From Anaerolineae bacterium (GTDB lineage Bacteria > Chloroflexota > Anaerolineae > Anaerolineales > Villigracilaceae), in the NCBI GenBank assembly GCA_003158885.1, contig PMLN01000051.1:1-8032 (forward strand): a stretch of 8,032 nt of DNA, in the 5' to 3' direction. Position 1 is the stretch's first letter, and every line of letters starts with the position of its first letter. A program made the translations under genes and the position numbers. Positions 1 through 4,960 of this stretch are shown one piece after another. A model generated the notes under the pieces. That model searched no databases. It was not told the DNA's origin and saw only the letters and a list, made by a program, of their open reading frames with translations.

Positions 1-25
1 CAGATTTTTCTTTTGAAAATTCTCT

Positions 26-55
26 AATCTGCGTAATCGGCGAAATCTGTGGATT
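26..55. repeat. 9-bp-period intergenic repeat, AATCTGCGT type
   Basis: Three consecutive 9-bp units lie head to tail: AATCTGCGT (26-34), AATCGGCGA (35-43) and AATCTGTGG (44-52), followed by ATT. The tract is non-coding. From memory, closely similar strings (AATCTGCGTAATCTGTGG) are scattered between genes in many environmental bacterial genomes. The copy number in this genome cannot be seen here. Confidence 0.55.
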
Positions 56-80
56 ATTTCCGATAATGTCTCTTATATAC

Positions 81-120
81 GTAACCGCAAAGACACCAGG
101 AAACTAAGATCCACAAAACT
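81..120. repeat. Degenerate GCAAAG-type 9-bp-period repeat
   Basis: GCAAAGACA (87-95), CCAGGAAAC (96-104), TAAGATCCA (105-113) and a following CAAAAC keep a 9-bp phase. They look like a decayed copy of the GC(A/T)AAG-NNN repeat seen clearly at 4491-4550. The tract lies in the leader of the cyclic-di-AMP receptor gene. It is called by similarity to the other copies in this window. Confidence 0.4.
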
Positions 121-162
121 TTGCCGGTTGAATATCACTCCTTATAAAATTGGAGACTTGCC

Positions 163-426
163 ATGAAAATGATCATTGTTCTCGTCAAGGATAACGAAGC
201 CGACGCGCTGACGCGCGCCATGACCGATGCGGAATACCGCGTGACGCGCATCGCATCCACAGGCGGATTTCTGCGGAGCGGCGTGGTCACTTTATTACTG
301 GGTGTGGATGATGCACAAGTGGAGTTGGCGATTGGATTGATCCGCAAAACGCTGGCGGCCCTCGGCCCCGGGGAAAAGCGGGCCAGCCTGTTCGTTGTGC
401 CGGTGCTGAGATTCGAACAGGTCTGA
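163..426 (+). CDS. Cyclic-di-AMP receptor, DarA/PstA-like (DUF970 family), short form
   Basis: This 87-residue protein matches the PII-like cyclic-di-AMP receptor family (DarA/PstA, formerly YaaQ). The family binds c-di-AMP as a trimer in the cytosol and passes the signal to partners that are mostly unknown. Visible hallmarks are the N-terminal strand MKMIIVLVKDNEADAL, the binding-loop motif RVTRIASTGGFLRSG (residues 27-41), the following LLLGVDDAQVE strand, and the C-terminal strand LFVVPVLRFEQV. Bacillus DarA is about 109 residues; the deficit here falls in the loop before the last strand, so the B-loop is short. The start is fixed by GGAG at 152-155, 7 bases upstream of the ATG. The stop is 5 bases before the start of a decayed lipoprotein gene, so the two were probably once cotranscribed. 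The family assignment is firm; retained ligand binding is inference. Confidence 0.88.
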   Translation: MKMIIVLVKDNEADALTRAMTDAEYRVTRIASTGGFLRSGVVTLLLGVDDAQVELAIGLIRKTLAALGPGEKRASLFVVPVLRFEQV

Positions 427-431
427 CTGAC

Positions 432-717
432 ATGCAGTCCCTGAAAATACTGTTCGCCTCGCTTTTATCATGCGCGGTCATTTCAGCCTGCGCGTCCACA
501 CCCAACCCGCAGCCAGTCAATCAAGCCGCGACCATCGTTGCACAAACACTTCAGTGTGAATGAATATTTGTGGGCACCGGATACAAGCTTTGCCATTTTA
601 GCGTATGCACCGACCCAGGGTGTGACCCAAGGCGGGCAAGCGGTCATCGAGTATACGAATGGCAGGAAATCAGTTGTTCTGGCGAATTATGCGCTGGAGT
701 TGAAGTGGGGACCGTAA
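432..717 (+). pseudogene. Decayed lipoprotein gene (signal peptide and C-terminus in different frames)
   Basis: From the ATG at 432, 43 codons run to TGA at 561-563. They encode a lipoprotein signal peptide: a hydrophobic stretch, then lipobox I-S-A-C with the Cys at residue 20, then a Pro/Asn/Gln-rich linker starting STPNPQP. A second reading frame, shifted by one, continues from about 544 to TAA at 715-717. It encodes 57 residues beginning KHFSVNEYLWAPDTSFAILA and ending YALELKWGP. That piece has the composition of a real beta-strand-rich C-terminus, with a W-A-P-D-x-S-F motif like those of WD40/TolB-like lipoproteins. The simplest reading is a secreted lipoprotein that lost its central domain through an internal deletion, leaving a frameshift near 540-560. 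The first part could still be made as a 43-residue lipopeptide. The original function is unknown. Confidence 0.6.
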
Positions 718-736
718 AGAAACCGGAAGTCCGATA

Positions 737-2425
737 TCAGGAACCAGAAGGAAGAGAGATAAGAGGGGCCACTACGATGCGAAGCCCGCCGTTGCCCCTA
801 GTGTCCGGGCGGAGCCCGAGCCTAAAGCGGCACGCGCAGCGGACCAGTCTAACATTACAGGCAAACGCGCCACCGCGCAACACGCGAAAATCAAGTGATT
901 TTTTGTCCTCACGGCCATCCTTTGCCTGATAAGGATAACTCTTATATAAGCTATGTGTCCATTCCCAAACATTACCGGCCATATCGGCGCAGCCATAAGG
1001 CGAGTCACCTCGTGGGGAATAGGAACCGACCACTGTAGTCATTCCCTTTCCGCCTTCACCGGAATTACACCTATTTTTATCGAACTCACTGCCCCACGGC
1101 CATTCATAACCCTCACCCCTAATCGCCTTCGGCGTGCTTCGCGACCCTCTCCCAATGGGAGAGGGGTTCCAGCGCGCGGCTTTTTCCCATTCGGCTTCGG
1201 TGGGCAAACGGAGAACCAAACCGGAGGATAGCTCACCCTTGAGGAAGTCGTTCAGCCACTGGCAGTAGGCCATGACATCATTCCACGAGATATTGACCAC
1301 CGGATGATCTTTTTTCAGCATCCAGTCAGTGACAGGATGCTTCAAGCCGTTGGCGGCAACATATTTATTATAGTGTTCGTTCGTAGTCGGGAAGCGCGCC
1401 ATCCAGTAATCATAAGGAATATCCACGCTATGTTGGGGCTGTTCATCGTCATCTGCCAGCGTATTTTCCTTTGTGCTTCCCATCAGGAATTTTCCAGCGG
1501 GTACGCACATAAATTCCATCCCGCCTAGAACTAATTTATTCGAAGTGATTGAGCTAGGTTTAACTGGCTGATGCACTATCTCTTGCGCAGGATTGGGTTT
1601 TTCAATAGCTGGTTTATTTTTCTCAACGATTTTCTCGGGTGGTTTGGACTCAAGCTTGAGTGTAGGTTTGAAAGTTTCTACAACAGACTTCTTCTCTTCA
1701 ATAGGTTTCTCGGATAGTACGGACTCAATCTTTGGCGCAGGTTTAGAAGTTTCTACAGCAGACTTCTTTTCTGCAATAGGTTTCTCGGGTGGTTTGGACT
1801 CAATCTCGGGCGCAGGTTTAGAAGTTTCTACAATAGGCTTCTTTTCTTCAACAGGTTTTTCAGGCGGTTTAGATTCCGTCTTGGGTGCAGGTTTTGGATT
1901 CTCAGCAACGAGTTTCTTTTCTTCAACAGGTTTTTCAGGCGATTTGGATTCTTTCTTCGGTTCGGGCGGTTCGGTTTTCAAGCCTAACGAATCAGCGCGC
2001 ATTTTTAAACTTTTCAACAATCGTGCAAAGGTGCGCTCGCGTTGGGCCTCGAGAAAGTAATCCACATATTGATAGATCATCAAGCGGCGCGGCACCTGAC
2101 AATCTTCCAGCTTGAATGGAATGACAAAAATGGTTTCTTCCGGTTTAGTGCGCGCAATATCCAGCACATAACGTAATTCCGCCTGAACATAGCCTTCTTT
2201 GTTAATTGAGTTTTTTGACAGGAACACAATCACGGCATCGGTTCGTTCCACTGCCTTTTCGATTTCAACATCCCAATCCTGGCCGGGATAAAGTTCCTCC
2301 TCATCCAGCCAGGGCTGAATCCAAGTTTCGGCGCGCAGTTTTTGATACAACTCACGCACCAGCGGTTTGTCGTGGGAAGAGTGGCAGAGGAAAACGCGGA
2401 GAGGCCGGTTGATTGAGTCAGGCAT
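737..2425 (-). CDS. TIR domain - FGE-sulfatase (SUMF1-type) fusion protein
   Basis: Residue numbers count from the ATG at 2425 (562 residues). Residues 8-130 form a TIR domain: RVFLCHSSHDK strand, WLDEEELYPGQDW loop, VIVFLSKNSINKEGYVQAEL. Glu83 in VQAEL is the candidate catalytic Glu of TIR NAD hydrolases. Residues 159-283 are five 25-residue Lys/Glu/Pro-rich repeats, probably an extended linker. Residues 297-553 are an FGE-sulfatase domain: PAGKFLMGS, RLPTEAEWEKAAR, PWG, YGCADMAGNVWEW, VLRGGAF. The Cys aligned with the first catalytic Cys of human FGE is present (Cys523), but Val528 occupies the second Cys position. Sulfatase activation is therefore doubtful and a binding role is more likely. 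A 21-residue Gly/Arg/Pro-rich insert (420-440) comes from a palindromic DNA repeat. No signal peptide is seen, so the protein is cytosolic. The start at 2425 has GGGG 6 bases upstream; an ATG at 2437 is possible but would leave only about 8 bases after the predicted transcription start. TIR signalling or defence is inferred, since no partner gene adjoins. Confidence 0.9.
   Translation of the reverse strand: MPDSINRPLRVFLCHSSHDKPLVRELYQKLRAETWIQPWLDEEELYPGQDWDVEIEKAVERTDAVIVFLSKNSINKEGYVQAELRYVLDIARTKPEETIFVIPFKLEDCQVPRRLMIYQYVDYFLEAQRERTFARLLKSLKMRADSLGLKTEPPEPKKESKSPEKPVEEKKLVAENPKPAPKTESKPPEKPVEEKKPIVETSKPAPEIESKPPEKPIAEKKSAVETSKPAPKIESVLSEKPIEEKKSVVETFKPTLKLESKPPEKIVEKNKPAIEKPNPAQEIVHQPVKPSSITSNKLVLGGMEFMCVPAGKFLMGSTKENTLADDDEQPQHSVDIPYDYWMARFPTTNEHYNKYVAANGLKHPVTDWMLKKDHPVVNISWNDVMAYCQWLNDFLKGELSSGLVLRLPTEAEWEKAARWNPSPIGRGSRSTPKAIRGEGYEWPWGSEFDKNRCNSGEGGKGMTTVVGSYSPRGDSPYGCADMAGNVWEWTHSLYKSYPYQAKDGREDKKSLDFRVLRGGAFACNVRLVRCACRFRLGLRPDTRGNGGLRIVVAPLISLPSGS
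1106..1168. repeat. Palindromic repeat inserted in frame in the TIR-FGE gene
   Basis: A GC-rich palindromic element of 63 bases (21 codons) lies inside the FGE-coding part. It contains a perfect inverted repeat, CCCTCTCCCA (1145-1154) / TGGGAGAGGG (1156-1165), and a small hairpin, CGCC-TTC-GGCG (1124-1134). It also has an outer CCCTCACCCCT segment resembling the complement of its other end. Elements of the form CCCTCACCCC...CCCTCTCCC-N-GGGAGAGGG are familiar intergenic repeats in many bacteria. Here the element is read through on the minus strand without a stop. It gives residues NPSPIGRG...IRGEGY between the EKAAR helix and the PWG motif, where related FGE domains have a short loop. Confidence 0.7.
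1577..1951 (-). repeat. 75-bp tandem repeat x5 encoding a 25-residue Lys/Glu/Pro linker
   Basis: Five uninterrupted 75-bp units within the TIR-FGE gene encode five 25-residue repeats (residues 159-283). Each begins with ES and has the pattern ESKPPEKPxEEKKxxVETxKPAPKI. The second and third units are the most alike and the fifth is the most diverged. The composition points to an extended, flexible, charged spacer between the TIR and FGE domains. Such an array is prone to unit gain or loss by recombination or slippage, and any change by whole units stays in frame. Confidence 0.9.
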
Positions 2426-2451
2426 GGGAGGCCCCATTTGGAGTTAAGCAG

Positions 2452-2457
2452 ATTATA
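2452..2457 (-). promoter_or_regulatory. Candidate -10 element for the TIR-FGE gene
   Basis: A perfect TATAAT hexamer is read on the minus strand. It would start transcription at about 2445, some 20 bases before the ATG at 2425. No convincing -35 box lies 16-18 bases upstream; the best is TAGCTT at 2475-2480. The call rests on the -10 hexamer and its position alone. Confidence 0.35.
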
Positions 2458-2482
2458 ACCGTCTCTGTGTTTATAAGCTATT

Positions 2483-2528
2483 GTTTTAAAAGTTTTAAAC
2501 GCTTTTTACTTTGTGTCCTTTGTGTTTA
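2483..2528. repeat. 9-bp-period repeat tract between the TIR-FGE and hydrolase genes
   Basis: Five 9-bp units stay in register: GTTTTAAAA (2483), GTTTTAAAC (2492), GCTTTTTAC (2501), TTTGTGTCC (2510) and TTTGTGTTT (2519). The last part reads CTTTGT-GTC-CTTTGT-GTT. This matches the right arm of the array at 4527-4550 (CTTCGC-GCC-CTTCGC-GTT) and is the complement of the GCAAAG type. It lies downstream of the hydrolase stop and upstream of the TIR-FGE promoter region. Confidence 0.5.
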
Positions 2529-2540
2529 AGAAATCTCACA

Positions 2541-3434
2541 TCATTTCCCCAGCAAGTACTTTTCAAAGAAACCGATCACCTTTTGCGTATATTGTTCCTT
2601 GTACATTGGGTACATATTCAAATGCGGGACACCGTCCTCGACCCACAACTGTTTTGGTTCATGCGCGGCGGCATACAAACGATAGGGTGCATTCATGGCA
2701 ATGGCGCTGCCATCCCAGCCGTCAATGATGAAGACCGGGCGCGGGCTGATCTTGCCGATCTCATCCACCGGCCGCACCTTGTTCATGCTGATGCCGGTCT
2801 GCAGTTCCGCAAAGAAACGGATCAATGGCTGGAAGACCGGAACCGGCGAGTTGTATTTGAAGACATCCACGAGCGTGGGGAAGGCGCTATCGCTGACCAG
2901 CGCTTCGATTTCGGGACGATGGGCCGCAGTCAAGATGACCGTTGCGGCGCCCATGGATCCGCCCCAGGCGCCGACGTGCTTCACATCCGGCTGGGCGCGT
3001 GCATAATCCAGGGCAGCCTCCACATCGAACTGCTCATAATAGCCGAGCGTGGAAAAATCGCCGCCGCTCCTGCCGTGGGCGCGAAAGTCCCAGGCCAGCA
3101 CGCCAAAACCGTGATCCGCAAACAAGGCGGTCATATCCGCCGGCCGCGCCGAGCCATAGCCGTGCGCCACCAGGATGACCGCGCCGTTCTTCGGCGGAAC
3201 GTACCAGGCTGATAAGGTCAGGCCATCGCGGGTATGCAATTCGATATCCCGGTATTGGATATCCTGCGCCCTGAGCAAATCGCTGGAGGCCAGGCTGCGA
3301 AATGGATGTAGATAGGCCTGCGCCTGGCGATCACTGACCCACAGCACCGGCACAAGAACGATGATCAAAATGAAAATCAGCGCCATGCGGATAAGGTTGA
3401 ACCAATAGCGCCCGCTGAACCTGCTTGTTTTCAT
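2541..3434 (-). CDS. Alpha/beta hydrolase with N-terminal membrane anchor
   Basis: This 297-residue protein belongs to the alpha/beta hydrolase superfamily, in the group of serine hydrolases like the BEM46/ABHD13 type. Residues 15-33 form one hydrophobic segment preceded by Arg and Lys, giving a signal-anchor topology with the catalytic domain probably outside the membrane. The oxyanion motif is HGYG (91-94). The nucleophile elbow is GGSMG with Ser160. The probable acid is Asp241 (IIDGWDGSAI) and the probable base His271 (GVPHLN). FRAHGRSGG (118-125) is a typical loop. The ATG lies 3 bases after the panC stop, with GGGA at the very end of panC as a possible ribosome site, so the gene is very likely translated from the panC transcript. 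No substrate can be read from sequence; an esterase or peptidase is likely. No pathway link to pantothenate is evident. Confidence 0.9.
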   Translation of the reverse strand: MKTSRFSGRYWFNLIRMALIFILIIVLVPVLWVSDRQAQAYLHPFRSLASSDLLRAQDIQYRDIELHTRDGLTLSAWYVPPKNGAVILVAHGYGSARPADMTALFADHGFGVLAWDFRAHGRSGGDFSTLGYYEQFDVEAALDYARAQPDVKHVGAWGGSMGAATVILTAAHRPEIEALVSDSAFPTLVDVFKYNSPVPVFQPLIRFFAELQTGISMNKVRPVDEIGKISPRPVFIIDGWDGSAIAMNAPYRLYAAAHEPKQLWVEDGVPHLNMYPMYKEQYTQKVIGFFEKYLLGK

Positions 3435-3437
3435 GGG

Positions 3438-4271
3438 TTATCCCAGCACAAAATTATCTATCAAGCGGGTCTTCCCGATAAACACCGCCATCGAAAGCAG
3501 GGTTTTGCCGCTTACCTGCTCCAGTTCCTGCAGCGTATCGTAATCGGCACAGGAGACATATTGCATTTGCGCCAGAGGCTCGGAGGCCAGCACGGTTTTC
3601 ATGAGCGTGCGTAATCTTTCGGCGTCGCGTTCGCCCTGTTCATAGGCGGCTTTGGCCGCGCTCAGAGAACGATATAGAACGGCGGCGGCCTTGCGCTGAT
3701 CGGCATCCAGATAAACATTGCGGCTGGACATGGCCAGTCCATCCGGTTCGCGTACTGTGGGGCAGACCACGATCTCGATTGGGAAATTCAAATCCCTGGT
3801 CATTTGCCGAATGACCGCCGCCTGCTGGGCATCCTTCTGGCCGAAATAGGCTTTCGCGGGCTGGACAGCGTTGAATAGCTTGGCGACAACGGTCGTGACG
3901 CCGCGAAAATGGCCGGGACGCTGTGCGCCTTCCAGGGGACGGGTCATTTGCTCGACTTCCACCCAGGTTTGAAACCCGGCCGGATACATGATCTCCGGCG
4001 TGGGCGTCCAGACCAGGTCCACGCCCGCATCTTCAAGCAGGTGCAAGTCACGCTCAAGGTCACGCGGGTATTTGGAAAGATCCTCGTGCGGCCCAAATTG
4101 CACAGGGTTGACAAAGATGCTGACGGCCACACAGTCACATTCAACCCTGGCGCGGCGGGCAAGCGAAATATGCCCTTCGTGGAGGCAGCCCATGGTCGGG
4201 ACAAAGCCCAGTCTCCCTTCCAGAAGGGGAAGGGCTGTGCGTAATTCATCAAACGTGGTGACGATCATCAT
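3438..4271 (-). CDS. panC: Pantothenate synthetase (pantoate--beta-alanine ligase)
   Basis: This cytosolic enzyme joins pantoate and beta-alanine using ATP, through a pantoyl-adenylate intermediate. It is the last step of pantothenate synthesis, ahead of coenzyme A. The 277-residue length is normal. Diagnostic motifs in order are PTMGCLHEGH (25-34, the HIGH-like ATP site; the family usually has Ala where Cys29 is), FVNPVQFGPHEDLSKYPR (53-70), RPGHFRGVTTVV (118-129), YFGQKDAQQ (142-150), VREPDGLAMSSRN (173-185), and a C-terminal dimer-type domain ending DNFVLG. The first ATG (4271) has an AAGGATAAGG stretch about 8 bases upstream; the adjacent ATG at 4268 is also possible. It heads a probable two-gene operon with the hydrolase. 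panB and panD are not in the window. A small inverted-repeat element lies 35 bases upstream of the start codon. Confidence 0.97.
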   Translation of the reverse strand: MMIVTTFDELRTALPLLEGRLGFVPTMGCLHEGHISLARRARVECDCVAVSIFVNPVQFGPHEDLSKYPRDLERDLHLLEDAGVDLVWTPTPEIMYPAGFQTWVEVEQMTRPLEGAQRPGHFRGVTTVVAKLFNAVQPAKAYFGQKDAQQAAVIRQMTRDLNFPIEIVVCPTVREPDGLAMSSRNVYLDADQRKAAAVLYRSLSAAKAAYEQGERDAERLRTLMKTVLASEPLAQMQYVSCADYDTLQELEQVSGKTLLSMAVFIGKTRLIDNFVLG

Positions 4272-4297
4272 AGGTTTTGCCTTATCCTTTCACGTAA

Positions 4298-4393
4298 AAA
4301 ATCTTGGCTCATCTGTAAAAGTTGTGCAAACGAGGCGAATTTCAGCACAAGATTGAGAATTCTGCACTTGGTTTACAGATGAGCCAAAATCTT
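4298..4393. mobile_element. 80-bp MITE-like element with 8-bp target duplications
   Basis: The core spans 4306-4385. It starts with GGCTCATCTGTAAA (4306-4319) and ends with its exact complement TTTACAGATGAGCC (4372-4385): 14-bp perfect terminal inverted repeats. Both ends are flanked by the identical octamer AAAATCTT (4298-4305 and 4386-4393), as expected of an 8-bp target-site duplication. The 52-bp interior has no coding capacity but holds a further inverted pair, TTGTGC (4322-4327) and GCACAA (4345-4350). Ends beginning GGCTC, together with 8-bp AT-rich duplications, are typical of the ISL3 family. A non-autonomous ISL3-type MITE is therefore inferred. It sits 35 bases upstream of panC. 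Confidence 0.7.
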
Positions 4394-4490
4394 ATGTCAT
4401 CCTTTGTGAAGAGAAAATAGCGATTGCTCTCAAGCTCCGGCTCGCCATCGGATGGCACGATATGGATTTCTCAAAATTAAAGACCGAACC

Positions 4491-4550
4491 GCAAAGCCCG
4501 CTAAGACCGCAAAGATTTCTTTTTTTCTTAGCGTACTTCGCGCCCTTCGC
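4491..4550. repeat. Palindromic 9-bp-period array (3 + 3 units)
   Basis: The left arm has GCAAAG (4491), GCTAAG (4500) and GCAAAG (4509), each hexamer separated by 3 bases. After a 12-base T-rich centre the right arm has CTTAGC (4527), CTTCGC (4536) and CTTCGC (4545) with the same spacing. Each right-arm hexamer complements its left-arm partner at 5 of 6 positions, so a 24-bp imperfect hairpin is possible, with mismatches concentrated in the 3-base spacers. It is probably a dispersed intergenic repeat; the tracts at 81-120 and 2483-2528 look like partial copies. Confidence 0.6.
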
Positions 4551-4621
4551 GTTGAAAAAAATGACAAAACAAGGTTCACCATGGAATATGAGAAGGCCAT
4601 CGGATAGCCAAAAACTCCCAG

Positions 4622-4651
4622 TTGACAAGAATAGAAAATATGTGCTACACT
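4622..4651 (+). promoter_or_regulatory. Sigma-70-type promoter of the small protein / ssb unit
   Basis: A perfect -35 TTGACA (4622-4627) is followed by an 18-base spacer and a -10 TACACT (4646-4651). TG at 4643-4644 gives an extended -10 (TGCTACACT). Transcription would start near 4658, about 36 bases before the ATG at 4694. This is the clearest promoter in the window. Confidence 0.75.
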
Positions 4652-4693
4652 TTTAGCATCCAAACAGTATTCAACTTAGAAAAGGAGAGATCA

Positions 4694-4900
4694 ATGGCAT
4701 ACTCACATAGCAATTCGAAAGGCACAACCTACTACCTGCACTCCAACGGCAGGATGTTCTACTTCTCGAAGGAGGTCAAGGAAGGCGCTCTGGATGCGGT
4801 GCCTGCCGGTTATCATGTCTTGGAGATGAAAACGGGCATGCTCGTCTTGAAGCGGGATGAACCGCAAGGCCAGGCCGCACCCGCCGAAGATAAGTCATGA
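4694..4900 (+). CDS. Conserved small protein of unknown function (68 residues)
   Basis: I recognise no named family. The core runs KGTTYYLHSNGRMFYFSKEV then KEGALDAVPAGYHVLEMKTGMLVLKR. It resembles small uncharacterised proteins that share the order YYLH - YFF/YFS - AL..xPAGYxV - G.xVLK. The aromatic-rich alternating pattern suggests a compact beta-rich domain, followed by a polar tail (QGQAAPAEDKS). There is no signal peptide or membrane segment, so it is cytosolic. The start at 4694 is set by AAGGAG (4682-4687) with an ideal 6-base spacing. An in-frame ATG at 4622 overlaps the -35 box of the promoter and cannot be the start. It is the first gene of the unit that includes ssb. A nucleic-acid-related role is only suggested by that link. 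Confidence 0.8.
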   Translation: MAYSHSNSKGTTYYLHSNGRMFYFSKEVKEGALDAVPAGYHVLEMKTGMLVLKRDEPQGQAAPAEDKS

Positions 4901-4960
4901 ACAAAGTATAACCCGTTCAAACCCACCCACCCTGTTCTTTTAGAGAAAAAGGAGACCCGC

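Larger units (their letters stand above)
4272..4621. other. Gene-free region between panC and the ssb unit
   Basis: About 350 bases separate the divergently transcribed panC operon and the small-protein/ssb unit. I see no convincing gene. The region contains the MITE-like element (4298-4393), a palindromic 9-bp-period array (4491-4550), and two near-palindromes of the form GCCATCGGATRGC (4444-4456 and 4596-4608). No clear sigma-70 promoter for panC can be picked out. Long open frames here code for low-complexity peptides such as NAKGAKYAKKKRN, which arise from the repeat. Confidence 0.6.

Noticed and set aside
121..148. Possible promoter TTGCCG - 16 - TATAAA before the cyclic-di-AMP receptor gene
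   Set aside because: Transcription would begin at about 155, on top of the GGAG ribosome site, so the transcript would be nearly leaderless and lose its Shine-Dalgarno.
570..929. Plus-strand open frame of 119 codons starting MGTGYKLCHF
   Set aside because: It is out of frame with the lipoprotein C-terminus that shows protein-like sequence, runs antisense into the FGE domain, and has no ribosome site.
1593..2060. Plus-strand open frame with repeats such as FSGGLDS
   Set aside because: It is the complement of the 75-bp repeat linker of the TIR-FGE gene. Its repetitiveness comes from the repeats on the other strand.
4392..4628. Minus-strand open frame coding for NAKGAKYAKKKRN-type peptide
   Set aside because: The peptide is produced by reading the 9-bp-period array. 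Such strings occur as spurious predicted proteins wherever this repeat lies.
4622..4693. 24-codon N-terminal extension of the 68-residue protein
   Set aside because: The ATG at 4622 overlaps the TTGACA promoter box and lies before the predicted transcript start; the ideal ribosome site is at 4682-4687.
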